Assembly (NCBI GenBank): GCA_963813195.1
Contig: CAWEYC010000021.1
Span: 146,597 to 210,596 of the forward strand
Direction of reading: 5' to 3'
From: Roseiarcus sp963813195
Lineage (GTDB): Bacteria > Pseudomonadota > Alphaproteobacteria > Rhizobiales > Beijerinckiaceae
DNA length: 64,000 nt
The position numbers and the translations under genes are program-made. Below the pieces are notes generated by a model, which saw only the letters and a program-made list of their open reading frames with translations, made no database searches and was not told the DNA's origin. Shown here in pieces: positions 1-10,609 of the stretch; the stretch's first letter is position 1, and every line of letters starts with the position of its first letter.

Positions 1-258
1 GCGCCGCGACGCATCCGCCGCCGTCACGTCCTGCCCCTCGATCGCCAGGGCGCCGGCGGTCGGCTTCTCGATCAGCGTCAGCAATCGCGCAAGAGTTGAT
101 TTGCCCGATCCCGATTCGCCGACGACCGCGAGCGTCCGTCCGGCAAAAAGCGCAAGCGAGACGCCTGCCAAGGCGTGGACCTTCGCCGCGGACCGGAAGG
201 CGCCGCGCGAAACGGAATAGTCGCGCGAGAGCGCCCGCGCTTCGAGAAGCGGGCTCAT
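1..258 (-). CDS. dppF: Oligopeptide/dipeptide ABC transporter ATP-binding protein DppF-like (C-terminus cut by window edge)
   Basis: This is the second ATPase of a peptide importer; it would pair with the DppD-like ATPase encoded just upstream to power uptake on the cytoplasmic face. Translating 258 down to 1 gives 86 residues opening MSPLLEARALSRDY, followed by a Walker A motif GESGSGKST near residues 47-55. The signature and Walker B motifs lie outside the window. The start codon overlaps the dppD stop in an ATGA arrangement, which indicates translational coupling and makes this the last visible gene of the operon. Substrate is inferred from operon layout only; nickel or other oligopeptide transporters share this architecture. 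Confidence 0.85.
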   Translation of the reverse strand, partial: MSPLLEARALSRDYSVSRGAFRSAAKVHALAGVSLALFAGRTLAVVGESGSGKSTLARLLTLIEKPTAGALAIEGQDVTAADASRR

Positions 259-1256
259 GCGGTCGCTCCCTCCTGTTCCGACGACGTCGTCGGAGCGCCG
301 CCGACCAGGGGCGTGTAGCAGAGCGCGCGCCCGAGTTCCGCCGACGCGGGGCTGGGCGCCTTGGTGCGGCAGGCCGCGAAGACGTAGGCGCAACGCGGCG
401 CGAAAAGGCATCCCCGAGGCCGATCGAACTGGCCGGGAACGACGCCCCCTATCGCCGGCAGCCGGCGCTGGGTCGCGCGCTCCGGCAACGCGGCGAGCAA
501 AGCGGCGGTATAGGGATGGTGCGGATCGGAAAAGAGGCCGCGGGTCGTGTTCGCCTCCACCTGCTGCCCTGCATATTGCACGATCACCCGGTCGGCGGTC
601 TCGGCGACGACCCCCATGTCGTGGGTGATGAGCACCAAGCCCATGCCATTCTGCTTGCGCAGGGAGACCAGGAGATCGAGGATCTGCGCCTGGATGGTGA
701 CGTCGAGCGCGGTGGTCGGCTCGTCGGCGATCAGCAACTTGGGCCGGCACGCGAGAGCCATTGCGATCATCACGCGTTGGCACATGCCGCCAGAGAGCTG
801 GTGCGGAAACGCCGACACGCGGCGCTCAGGGTCGGGAATGCCGACCTCCGCCAACAGTTCGACCACTCGCTTCGCGCGGGCGCGCCGATCGAGACCGAGA
901 TGGGTCTTCAACGTTTCGCCGATCTGAAAGCCGACGGTGAAGCACGGGTTGAGCGACGACATGGGCTCCTGGAAGATCATCGCCAGGTCCTTGCCGGCGA
1001 CGCGTCGACGCTCCCGAGGGGTCATCGTCATGAGATCGGCGCCGTCGAAAGTCATGCGGTCCGCGCTCACGCGAGCGGTGAAGGGCAGGAGGCCCATCAC
1101 GGCGAGCATCGCAACCGACTTGCCTGAGCCGGATTCGCCGACGATCGCCAACACCTCGTCGCGATCAACCGTCACGTCGACGCCGTCCACCGCCTGGAAG
1201 GCGCCGTTGCGGGTGGCGAAGGCGACGCTGAGGTTGCGCACTTCCAGCAGCGGCAT
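255..1256 (-). CDS. dppD: Oligopeptide/dipeptide ABC transporter ATP-binding protein DppD-like
   Basis: Cytoplasmic ATPase of the peptide importer, 333 residues, normal for the family. Visible motifs are Walker A GESGSGKS at about 40-47, the signature LSGGM (here LSGGMCQR) near 155, Walker B LLIADEP followed by TTALD, and a C-terminal oligopeptide-transporter extension with a Cys cluster (RGCLFAPRC) near residues 282-290. That extension separates peptide-type ATPases from other ABC ATPases and in some relatives binds an iron-sulfur cluster. The gene starts 3 bases after the dppC stop and overlaps dppF at its end, so it is the fourth gene of a five-gene operon. The exact peptide substrate cannot be read from sequence. 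Confidence 0.93.
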   Translation of the reverse strand: MPLLEVRNLSVAFATRNGAFQAVDGVDVTVDRDEVLAIVGESGSGKSVAMLAVMGLLPFTARVSADRMTFDGADLMTMTPRERRRVAGKDLAMIFQEPMSSLNPCFTVGFQIGETLKTHLGLDRRARAKRVVELLAEVGIPDPERRVSAFPHQLSGGMCQRVMIAMALACRPKLLIADEPTTALDVTIQAQILDLLVSLRKQNGMGLVLITHDMGVVAETADRVIVQYAGQQVEANTTRGLFSDPHHPYTAALLAALPERATQRRLPAIGGVVPGQFDRPRGCLFAPRCAYVFAACRTKAPSPASAELGRALCYTPLVGGAPTTSSEQEGATA

Positions 1257-1259
1257 CGC

Positions 1260-2183
1260 CTAGCTCCGCCGCATCTTGGGATCGAGTGCGTCGCGCAGGC
1301 CGTCGCCGGTCAAGTTGATCGCGACGACGGTGACGAGGATGGCGAGGCCGGGAAGGGCGACGATCCAAGGGTCGGAGCGGATGAACTCGCGGGAATCGGC
1401 GAGCATGGCGCCCCATTCCGGCGTCGGCGGCTGAGCGCCCAGACCGAGAAAGCCAAGGCCGGCGGCCTCGAGGATCGCGTCCGAGACGCCGAGCGCAGCC
1501 TGCACGATGAGCGGCGCAAGGCAATTCGGCAGCACCGTCGAAAGCATCAGCCGCAGAGGGCCGACCCCGGCGACCCGCGCCGCCGTCACATAGTCCTTGC
1601 CGAGTTCGCCCAGCGCCGAGGCGCGCACCAACCTGACATAGCGCGGCAGATACACGATGGTCACGGCGACGATCGTGTTGGCGAGGCTCGGCCCGAGTAT
1701 CGCGACGACCAGGATGGCGAGCACCAGGCTCGGCACCGCCATGAAGAGATCCATCACGCGGGTAATCAGGACGTCGGCGATCGGTCCCGCCGCCGCGCTG
1801 GTCAGTCCGAGCGCGACGCCGATGACGAAGGAGACGCTCATCACGGAAAGACCGATGAACAGCGAAACCCGCGCGCCGTAGATCAGTCGCGACAGCGTGT
1901 CGTGGCCGTCGCCGTCGGTGCCGAAAGGGAAGCGCCATGAACCGCCGGCCTCCCATACAGGCGGCGCCCGCACCGCGTCGCGAAACTGTTCGATCGGCGA
2001 GTGCGGCGCGAAGAGATCGGCGCCGGCCGCGAGGGCGACGATGAAAAGGACGATCGCGAGGCCGAAGACCGCGCCTCTGTTCTCGCGGAACGTCGCCCAG
2101 AACGCGGCGAACGGCGCGGGCTGCGAGAGAACCTGAACGCCCTCGTCGGAGGCCGAAGCGGGCAACGCGACGTCAGCGGCCAT
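1260..2183 (-). CDS. dppC: Peptide ABC transporter permease DppC-like
   Basis: Inner-membrane permease subunit, 307 residues. A cytoplasmic N-terminus is followed by a first hydrophobic segment (about 37-57), a long periplasmic stretch, and a block of membrane segments with the permease (EAA-type) loop near residues 190-210 (SALGELGKDYVTAARVAGVG), which contacts the ATPases. It overlaps the end of dppB by 11 bases, as expected for translational coupling in dpp/opp operons. It would form a heterodimer with the DppB-like permease. Family membership is clear; the substrate is inferred from the operon. Confidence 0.92.
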   Translation of the reverse strand: MAADVALPASASDEGVQVLSQPAPFAAFWATFRENRGAVFGLAIVLFIVALAAGADLFAPHSPIEQFRDAVRAPPVWEAGGSWRFPFGTDGDGHDTLSRLIYGARVSLFIGLSVMSVSFVIGVALGLTSAAAGPIADVLITRVMDLFMAVPSLVLAILVVAILGPSLANTIVAVTIVYLPRYVRLVRASALGELGKDYVTAARVAGVGPLRLMLSTVLPNCLAPLIVQAALGVSDAILEAAGLGFLGLGAQPPTPEWGAMLADSREFIRSDPWIVALPGLAILVTVVAINLTGDGLRDALDPKMRRS

Positions 2184-3186
2184 GGCTAATTCTCGGATTG
2201 ATGGCGCCGTAGACGAGATCGACGACGAGATTGACCGAGACGACGACGACGGAGATCAGCAAGACCCCGCCCTGCAGCGCGGGATAATCGCGCCGGCCGA
2301 TCGATTCGATGAGCCAGTGGCCGACCCCCGGCCAGGAGAAGATCGTCTCGGTGAGAACGGCGCCCGCCATCAGGCTGGATACCGAAAGGCCGATCACCGT
2401 CACCACCGGCAGCAAAGCGTTGCGAAGGGCATGCACGCCGATGACGCGCAATGGCGACAAACCCTTCGCCCGCGCGGTGCGCACGTAGTCCTCGCCGAGC
2501 ACTTCGAGCATCGACGAGCGCGTCATGCGCGCGATGACGCCCAGCGGCACGGTCCCGAGCACGATCGCGGGCAGGATGAGATGGCGGAGCGCGTCGACGA
2601 ACGCGCCGGGCTGATCGGACAGCAGCGCGTCGATGGTCATGAAGCCGGTCGGCTGGTCGAAATAGAACTTGATGAGATCGATGCGGCCGGAGACCGGCGT
2701 CAGGCCGAGATCGACCGCGACGAACATGATGAGCAGCAGTCCCCACCAGAAGATCGGCATGGAATAGCCGAACAGCGAGATCGTCATCAGCGCCTGATCG
2801 AAGAAGCCGCCGCGTTTGACCGCGGCGACCGCGCCGGCGGGAACGCCAACCAGAATCGCGAAAAGCATCGCGAACACCGACAACTCGACTGTCGCCGGAA
2901 ACAATGTGAGGAATTCGGTGAGCACTTTCTGCTGTGTCGACAGCGACGTGCCGAAGTCGCCGTGCAACAGGCGCCAGACGTAGTCGAGGAACTGCCGCCA
3001 GACCGGCAGATCGAGCCCGAGTTGATGACGGAAGAAGGCGAGCCGCTCCGGCGACATGCCGTGCTCGCCCGTTCGCACCTCCACCGGGTCGCCCGGCACC
3101 AGACGGATCGCGACGAAGGTCAGAAACATCAGCGCGAAGAACGTCGGAACGGTCAGCGCGAGGCGACGGACGAAATAAATCAGCAT
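2173..3186 (-). CDS. dppB: Peptide ABC transporter permease DppB-like
   Basis: Inner-membrane permease, 337 residues, starting MLIYFVRRLALTVPTFFAL, the typical DppB/OppB start with one N-terminal membrane segment followed by the VAIRLVPGDPVE motif. Later membrane segments flank the permease loop EDYVRTARAKGLSP near residues 230-245, which docks to the ATPases. It lies 56 bases downstream of the substrate-binding protein gene and overlaps dppC by 11 bases. Motif, length and position all agree with a peptide importer; nickel permease NikB is a relative but the size of the binding protein and the operon order favour peptides. Confidence 0.93.
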   Translation of the reverse strand: MLIYFVRRLALTVPTFFALMFLTFVAIRLVPGDPVEVRTGEHGMSPERLAFFRHQLGLDLPVWRQFLDYVWRLLHGDFGTSLSTQQKVLTEFLTLFPATVELSVFAMLFAILVGVPAGAVAAVKRGGFFDQALMTISLFGYSMPIFWWGLLLIMFVAVDLGLTPVSGRIDLIKFYFDQPTGFMTIDALLSDQPGAFVDALRHLILPAIVLGTVPLGVIARMTRSSMLEVLGEDYVRTARAKGLSPLRVIGVHALRNALLPVVTVIGLSVSSLMAGAVLTETIFSWPGVGHWLIESIGRRDYPALQGGVLLISVVVVSVNLVVDLVYGAINPRISHGR

Positions 3187-3242
3187 GAGCCCGTCCCACG
3201 GAACGGGGCTCCGCGCTTTGCAACGCGGAGCCCGGCCCGAGC

Positions 3243-4832
3243 TTACTGCACGTCGACGCCTTCGAACGAATGCGTGCCGAGCGGGCTCTGCTTATAGCCG
3301 GTAACGTTGGCGCGCGTCGCCTCGAACACGATCGAGTGCGCGATCAGCAACGACGGCGCTTCGTCATGCTCGATCTCCTGCATGCGTTCGTAGAGCTTGG
3401 CCCGGCCAGCCTGATCGGGGATCACGCGCGCCTTGACCAGCAGGTCGTTGAACTCGGCGTTGCACCACTTGGGGATATTGTTGCCGGCCGGTTTGCCGTC
3501 CGGGCACCCCAGCAGGAAGAAGAAGTTGTCCGGGTCGCCGTTGTCGCCCGTCCAGCCCATCTGGCCGGTCATGTCCTCGGCGTTCTGCAGGCGCTTGCGG
3601 TATTCGCCCCACTCGTAGGTGACGAGTTTGGCGTTGACGCCGACCTTGGCGAGATCGGCCTGCATCATTTCGCCGATGCGCTTGCCGTTCGGATTGTACG
3701 GACGCTGCACCGGCTGATACCAGAGGTCGATGTCGAGCGGCGTCTTGACGCCGGCGTCGGCGAGCATCTTCTTGGCCTTCTCGGGATCGTAGGGATAGTC
3801 GGCGATCTTGTCGTCGTAGGACCACATCGTCGCCGGGATCAGCGTTTTCGCCTTCTGGCCGGCGCCGAGATAAACGTCCTTGATGATGGCGTCGCGGTCG
3901 ATCGCCATGGAGAGCGCCTGACGCACCTCCTTTTTGTCGAACGGCGGCTTGGTGTTGTTGAAGGCCCAATAGGCGATGTTGAGCCCTGGCGCGTTGATCA
4001 CCTTCAGCGACGGATCCCTTTCCATCTCCTCGAGGTCGGCCGGACGCGGATAGGCGTTGACGTGGCATTCGCCCGCTTTCAGCTTGGCGTAGCGCGCCGT
4101 CGCGTCGGGCGTGATGGCGAAGATCAGATCGTCGACCAGCGGCTTCTCGCCGTAATAGTCCTTGTTCGCCTTGAAGCGGATGACCGAGTCCTTCTGGTAG
4201 GCGACGAAGGAGAACGGCCCGGTGCCGACCGGCACCTGGTCGAATTGCTCCGGCGTTCCCTTCTTCAAGAGAAAGTCGGCGTATTCGGCCGAGGCGATCG
4301 AGGCGAAGTCCATCGCCAGGTTGGCGAGGATGGCGACGTTCGGCGTCTTCAGGTGAAAGACGACGGTGTAATCGTCCTTCTTCTCGATCGAATCGAGCAG
4401 CGCGGGCATGTCCATATCGTTGAAATAGTCGTACTTGCCGCCCGACACCTTGAAGTAGGGATTATCAGGCTTCCACTGCCGGTCGAACGAGAACAATACG
4501 TCGTCGGCGTCGAAGTCGCGCGTTGGCTTGAAATCCCTGACGGAATGGAACTTCACGCCCTTGCGCAGATGGAAGGTGATGGTCTTGCCGCCGTCGGCGA
4601 TGTCCCAGCTCTCCGCGAGGCCGGGCACGACCTCGGTAGTCCCGCGCTTGAACTCGGTCAGCCGATTGTAGACCGGCCGCGCCGCGTCGAAGCTGGTGCC
4701 GGTGGTGTTGATCGCAGGCTGGAAATTCTCCGGGCTGCCTTCCGAACAATAGACCAGGGTCTTGGCCGAGCCGGCTGTCGAACCCATGAGCAGAGCGGCC
4801 AGCCCAAGGCTGGCCAAGGCGATGGCTTTCAT
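3243..4832 (-). CDS. dppA: Periplasmic dipeptide-binding protein DppA-like (solute-binding family 5)
   Basis: Captures the substrate in the periplasm and delivers it to DppBC. The 529-residue product starts MKAIALASLGLAALLMGSTA, a classic signal peptide probably cleaved after GSA, and the mature protein opens KTLVYCSEGSPENFQP as in DppA proteins. The family 5 hallmark is visible as AESWDIADGGKTITFHLRKG near residues 65-90. It is the first gene of the leftward operon; the 130 bases upstream (4833-4962) separate it from cysNC and should carry the operon promoter, although I see no strong box there. Haem- or dipeptide-binding relatives cannot be separated by eye. Confidence 0.93.
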   Translation of the reverse strand: MKAIALASLGLAALLMGSTAGSAKTLVYCSEGSPENFQPAINTTGTSFDAARPVYNRLTEFKRGTTEVVPGLAESWDIADGGKTITFHLRKGVKFHSVRDFKPTRDFDADDVLFSFDRQWKPDNPYFKVSGGKYDYFNDMDMPALLDSIEKKDDYTVVFHLKTPNVAILANLAMDFASIASAEYADFLLKKGTPEQFDQVPVGTGPFSFVAYQKDSVIRFKANKDYYGEKPLVDDLIFAITPDATARYAKLKAGECHVNAYPRPADLEEMERDPSLKVINAPGLNIAYWAFNNTKPPFDKKEVRQALSMAIDRDAIIKDVYLGAGQKAKTLIPATMWSYDDKIADYPYDPEKAKKMLADAGVKTPLDIDLWYQPVQRPYNPNGKRIGEMMQADLAKVGVNAKLVTYEWGEYRKRLQNAEDMTGQMGWTGDNGDPDNFFFLLGCPDGKPAGNNIPKWCNAEFNDLLVKARVIPDQAGRAKLYERMQEIEHDEAPSLLIAHSIVFEATRANVTGYKQSPLGTHSFEGVDVQ

Positions 4833-4962
4833 GCAACTCCCCTTGCAACCCGCTCATTTCGGGCGCATCCGACGGCCGCGTCGCGCGGCGCCGGGCCTCC
4901 CGCATGGCGTCAGCCATGGAAGCGCGTTTTCCGCACGGACGCAATGGCCGCCGATGGGTAGC

Positions 4963-6834
<1,872 letters not shown>

Positions 6835-6835
6835 C

Positions 6836-7744
6836 TCAGAAATATCCTTCGCGCTTCTTCTTTTCCATCGAGGCGGATTCGTCGGAATCGATCAGCCGCC
6901 CCTGGCGTTCGGAGGTCGTCGAGGCGCGCATCTCCGCGATGATCGCATCGAGGGTGTCCGCCTCCAACTCGATCGCGCCGGTCAGCGGATAGCAGCCGAG
7001 CGTGCGAAAGCGCACCCGGCGTATCTGCGGCGTTTCGCCGGGCCGCAAAGGCAGGCGATCGTCGTCGACCATGATGAGCGTTCCCTCGCGCTCGACGACC
7101 GGACGGTCCTTGGCGAAATAGAGGGGCACGACGGGGATGTTTTCGGCGCGAACGTATTCCCAGACGTCGAGTTCGGTCCAGTTGGACAAGGGAAAGACGC
7201 GCATGGATTCGCCTTCGCGGATGCGCGTGTTGTAGAGCCGCCAGAGTTCGGGCCGCTGGTTGCGCGGATCCCAGGTGTGAGCGGCCGAGCGGTGCGAGAA
7301 CACCCGCTCCTTCGCCCGGCTCTTTTCTTCGTCCCGCCGCGCGCCGCCGAATGCCGCATCGAAGCGACCCTTGTCCAGGGCCTGGCGGAGAGCCTCGGTC
7401 TTCATCACCTGAGTATGGACCTGGCTGCCGGAGGCGACGGGAGAAACGCCGCGCGCGACGCCCTCCTTGTTGATATGGACGCGTAGATCGAGCCCCAGCC
7501 GCCGCGCCGTCTCGTCGCGGAACGCGATCATCTCGCGAAACTTCCAGGTCGTGTCGACATGCAGCAAGGGAAAGGGGAGCGGCGCCGGATGGAAGGCCTT
7601 CAGCGCGACGTGCAGCATGGCGCTGGAGTCCTTGCCGACCGAATATAGCATAACTTGATTGCTAAACTCGGAAACAACCTCGCGCATTATGTGAATTGCT
7701 TCCGCTTCGAGGCGCCTGAGGTGAAGGGGCAATGCACTGGGCAT
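6836..7744 (-). CDS. cysD: Sulfate adenylyltransferase subunit 2
   Basis: ATP-pyrophosphatase-type subunit that adenylates sulfate in complex with CysN. The 302-residue product shows the PP-loop SVGKDSSAML near residues 35-44 and the conserved block WTELDVWEYV near 190, and ends KKKREGYF as CysD proteins do. Length matches the family. It is the first gene of the cysD-cysNC operon; the 158 bases upstream hold an inverted repeat (7858-7883) but no sulfur-control element I can name. Assignment is secure. Confidence 0.96.
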   Translation of the reverse strand: MPSALPLHLRRLEAEAIHIMREVVSEFSNQVMLYSVGKDSSAMLHVALKAFHPAPLPFPLLHVDTTWKFREMIAFRDETARRLGLDLRVHINKEGVARGVSPVASGSQVHTQVMKTEALRQALDKGRFDAAFGGARRDEEKSRAKERVFSHRSAAHTWDPRNQRPELWRLYNTRIREGESMRVFPLSNWTELDVWEYVRAENIPVVPLYFAKDRPVVEREGTLIMVDDDRLPLRPGETPQIRRVRFRTLGCYPLTGAIELEADTLDAIIAEMRASTTSERQGRLIDSDESASMEKKKREGYF

Positions 7745-7857
7745 GGGGAAAACGTCTCGGGAGGAGCGGCTGGGCTTTGGACTTATAGAGAATGGGGCCT
7801 GTAATCAAGGGCGGCCGCCGCGGAGCTGGCCAGCGCAACCCCCCGCCCTCACCCCAA

Positions 7858-7883
7858 CCCCTCTCCCGCAAGCGGGCGAGGGG
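7858..7883. repeat. Extragenic palindrome, REP-like hairpin
   Basis: Arms CCCCTC (7858-7863) and GAGGGG (7878-7883) enclose CCCGC (7865-7869) and GCGGG (7872-7876), giving a nearly perfect GC-rich hairpin preceded by a pyrimidine-rich CCCTCACCCCAA stretch. This form is typical of dispersed extragenic palindromes in GC-rich proteobacteria. It sits between the end of an SDR gene (7903) and the start of cysD (7744), both read leftward, and could also stop transcription from the SDR genes. It has no T-run, so a terminator role is only possible. Confidence 0.6.
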
Positions 7884-7902
7884 CGTTAGGCTGCCCGCAC
7901 GG

Positions 7903-8652
7903 TCAGAGCTTGGAGCCGCCGTCGACCCGGATGGTGTCGCCGGTGATCCAGCGGGCTTCGTCCGAGGCGAGGAAGGCGACCACGCCGCCGATGTCGTCGG
8001 GTTGGGCGAGGCGCTTCAGCGCTTGCATGCCGAGCGCGAAGTTCCGGCCAGCATCGGTCTTGGTGAAATTCGACATGTCGGTCTCGACCACACCCGGAGC
8101 GACGGCGTTCACCCGAATGCCGCGCTCGCCGAGCACGTAGGCGAAGTGCTTCACCAGCGTATCAATGGCGCCTTTGGTCGCCGAATAGGCCGAGAGCGTT
8201 CCGACGGCGGCGGCACGCGCGCCGAGCGAGGAGAGCAATACGACGCTGCCGCCGCTGGGCAGGATCGGCAGCAACTGCTGCACGAGAAAGAATGGCGCGC
8301 GGACGTTGACGGCGAAGAGCGCGTCGAAATCCTCGACCTTGGTGTCCTCGATCGTCGCGGCCTTCGAGATCCCAGCGTTGGCCACGAGGATGTCGAGGCG
8401 GTCGCCGATAATGCGGCGCACTTCGGCTGCGAGCTTGTGCGGCCCGTCCGGCGCGGCGAGATCGGCGGCGACCGAGTCGGCCCGCCCGCCGGCCTCTCGG
8501 ATTTCCTTCACGACGGCCCGCGCCTCGGCTGCGCCGCGGCCGTAATGGACGAGCACCTGCGCGCCCGCCCGGGCGAGAGCCAGCGCGCTGGCGCGGCCGA
8601 TGCCGCGCGACGCGCCGGTGACGAGAGCCGTCTTGCCCGAGAGAGTCGTCAT
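7903..8652 (-). CDS. SDR family oxidoreductase (classical, 249 aa)
   Basis: NAD(P)-dependent short-chain dehydrogenase. From the chosen start (ATG at 8652, preceded by GGAGAAG) the protein opens MTTLSGKTALVTGASRGIGR, with the cofactor motif TGASRGIG at about 12-19, NAG near residue 90 (ILVANAG), the catalytic Ser in LLSSLGA and the YSATKGA active-site Tyr/Lys, and ends VDGGSKL. A longer in-frame reading upstream to 8823 lacks SDR features. It lies 37 bases downstream of another SDR gene in the same direction, so the two likely form an operon divergent from a LysR regulator. The substrate is not predictable; a 3-oxoacyl-reductase-like enzyme is one possibility. Confidence 0.9.
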   Translation of the reverse strand: MTTLSGKTALVTGASRGIGRASALALARAGAQVLVHYGRGAAEARAVVKEIREAGGRADSVAADLAAPDGPHKLAAEVRRIIGDRLDILVANAGISKAATIEDTKVEDFDALFAVNVRAPFFLVQQLLPILPSGGSVVLLSSLGARAAAVGTLSAYSATKGAIDTLVKHFAYVLGERGIRVNAVAPGVVETDMSNFTKTDAGRNFALGMQALKRLAQPDDIGGVVAFLASDEARWITGDTIRVDGGSKL

Positions 8653-8689
8653 GATCTTCTCCTGCGAGAAATTCGAGAGGGGATGGGGG

Positions 8690-9436
8690 TCAGCTTGCGG
8701 TCTTGCCGCCGTTGACGCGGATGATCTGGCCAGTGATGAACGCCGCTTTGTCAGAGGCGACAAAGACGATCGCCTCCGCGATCTCTTCAGGCGAGCCGCC
8801 GCGCCGGAGGGGAACGGCCGCATAGAATGCAGCCTTCTTCTCCGGTGAGTCGGCCAGCCGGTCGAGCATGCCGGTCTCTGTCGGGCCCGGCGCCACCGCG
8901 TTGACGCGCACGCCGAACGCCGCGGCCTCCAGGGCGGCGGACTTGGTGATGCCTTCCACCGCGTGCTTGCTGCCGGTGTAGACGGACATGTTCGCCGCGC
9001 CGCGCTCGCCCATGGTCGAGGAGATGTTGACGATGCTGCCGCTCCGCTGCGCCTGCATTACCCGCAATTCGTGCTTCACGCCGAGGAGCGTGCCCAGGAC
9101 GTTGGTGTCGAACACGGCGGCATAGCTGTCGGCCGTCTGCTCCGTCACGGGGCCTGGCTTGCCCTCGGAGCCGGCGTTGTTGACCGCCACATCCAGGCAC
9201 CCGAAGCGCGCCATGGCCTGGTCGACGAGACGGCGCACTTCGTCATCGCGGCGCACATCGGCGCGGACGAACTCGGCTTCGGCGCCGAGGCCGCGCAACT
9301 CGCCTGCCAAGGCTTGCCCCGCCTCGTCATGGCGACCGGACACGACGAGACGCGCGCCTTCCCGGGCGAAGGCGAACGCGGCGGCGCGGCCGATCCCGGT
9401 TAGCGCCCCGGTGATCAAAACGACGGAACTGCTCAT
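8690..9436 (-). CDS. SDR family oxidoreductase (classical, 248 aa)
   Basis: Short-chain dehydrogenase with cofactor motif TGALTGIG near residues 9-16, VNNAGS near 88, catalytic Ser in NISSTMGE near 140 and the YTGSKHA Tyr/Lys near 153-157; it ends VNGGKTAS. Length is typical. It is the first gene of a probable two-SDR unit transcribed away from the LysR gene at 9614, with 177 bases between the two starts holding both promoters. LysR regulators commonly control the divergent neighbour, so this pair is the likely target of that regulator. Substrate unknown. Confidence 0.9.
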   Translation of the reverse strand: MSSSVVLITGALTGIGRAAAFAFAREGARLVVSGRHDEAGQALAGELRGLGAEAEFVRADVRRDDEVRRLVDQAMARFGCLDVAVNNAGSEGKPGPVTEQTADSYAAVFDTNVLGTLLGVKHELRVMQAQRSGSIVNISSTMGERGAANMSVYTGSKHAVEGITKSAALEAAAFGVRVNAVAPGPTETGMLDRLADSPEKKAAFYAAVPLRRGGSPEEIAEAIVFVASDKAAFITGQIIRVNGGKTAS

Positions 9437-9613
9437 GGCGACATACCTTTCGGGTAGACCGCCGCAACCCGGCGGCCGATGAAGAGAGGCGGCCCTCGAC
9501 CCGATTGACGACTGGGTTCACTCGTTTTGGGTTGAACAGAATCTAGTTTCTTGTGGCGTTCGGGACAAAGACTTTGTAGGTTGAGCGTCATACCCATCAG
9601 GCATGGATCGCCC

Positions 9614-10609
9614 GTGGAGCTGCGCCATCTTCGCTATTTCGTCGCGGTCGCGGAGGAAGGCAGCCTGACCGTCGCGGCCGAACGCCGGCTGCATACAGCG
9701 CAGCCGTCGCTCAGCCGCCAGATCAGGGACCTCGAGTACGAAGTCGGCGCCCAGCTCCTGACCCGCAGCGCCCAGGGCGTCGAGCTGACCGCCGCGGGTC
9801 GGGCTTTCCTGGATCATGCCCGGATGGCGCTGGCTCAGGCGGAAGCCGCGGTGCAGGCGGCGCGCCGCGCGGTTCAACCGGCCAAGCCGTCGTTCGCTCT
9901 CGGCTTCCTGACCGGGCAGGAGATGGATTGGCTGCCAGAAGCGATGAACGCGCTGAAGGATGTGTTGCCCGTCGTCGACGTCACGGTGTCGAGCGACTAC
10001 TCGCCGCGCCTCGCCGAGGCGCTGAGGCGCGGCAAGCTCGATCTCGCCTTCCTGCGGCCGGAGCCTGACATGCCCGATCTCGAATACCGGGTCGTCGCCA
10101 CGGAAACCCTGGTCGTCGTTCTGCCGAGCGACCATCGTCTAGCAGCGCGGGAGGCCATTGCAATTCAGGATCTCGCGGAAGAAACGTTCCTCGGCATGTC
10201 GGATACAGCGCCCACATTGCGGGCGGTAATCGACGATTATCTGAAACGCTCCGGGATGGATCTCCGGCCGGCTCACGAGATCGACAATCTGGGCATGGCC
10301 ATGTCGCTGGTCGCCTCGACTCGTGGCGTCGCGCTGCTCCCCGCCTACGCGAAGAACTTCCTTCCCTGGTCGGTGACCAGCCGCCCTCTGGCCGGGGTGG
10401 CGCCGACGATCGATCTCGTGATCGGGTACAGCAAGGCGAACGCGTCCCCGACGCTGAAGCTGTTCCTTTCCAGGCTCGACCAGCTCGTGGCGCGCCGCCG
10501 AGAGAAGGCGAGGGACAATGCGGAAGCGCCGAGCGAGGGCGAGCCGTCTCGCTCCGCGCAGCGACCGCCTCCCGCGCCATCGCCTCACAGACCCTTGCGA
10601 AACCAATGA
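9614..10609 (+). CDS. LysR family transcriptional regulator (HcaR-like)
   Basis: DNA-binding regulator of about 331 residues. Its N-terminus, ELRHLRYFVAVAEEGSLTVA, begins a winged helix-turn-helix (TAQPSLSRQIRDLE near residues 31-44), followed by the ligand-binding domain. I prefer the GTG at 9614, because LysR proteins of this group start right at that position; an in-frame ATG at 9551 would add 21 residues of no known domain. It is divergent from the two SDR genes at 7903-9436 and probably regulates them in response to an aromatic or other small ligand. The 3' end overlaps the convergent MarR-GNAT gene by 25 bases. Confidence 0.88.
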   Translation: MELRHLRYFVAVAEEGSLTVAAERRLHTAQPSLSRQIRDLEYEVGAQLLTRSAQGVELTAAGRAFLDHARMALAQAEAAVQAARRAVQPAKPSFALGFLTGQEMDWLPEAMNALKDVLPVVDVTVSSDYSPRLAEALRRGKLDLAFLRPEPDMPDLEYRVVATETLVVVLPSDHRLAAREAIAIQDLAEETFLGMSDTAPTLRAVIDDYLKRSGMDLRPAHEIDNLGMAMSLVASTRGVALLPAYAKNFLPWSVTSRPLAGVAPTIDLVIGYSKANASPTLKLFLSRLDQLVARRREKARDNAEAPSEGEPSRSAQRPPPAPSPHRPLRNQ

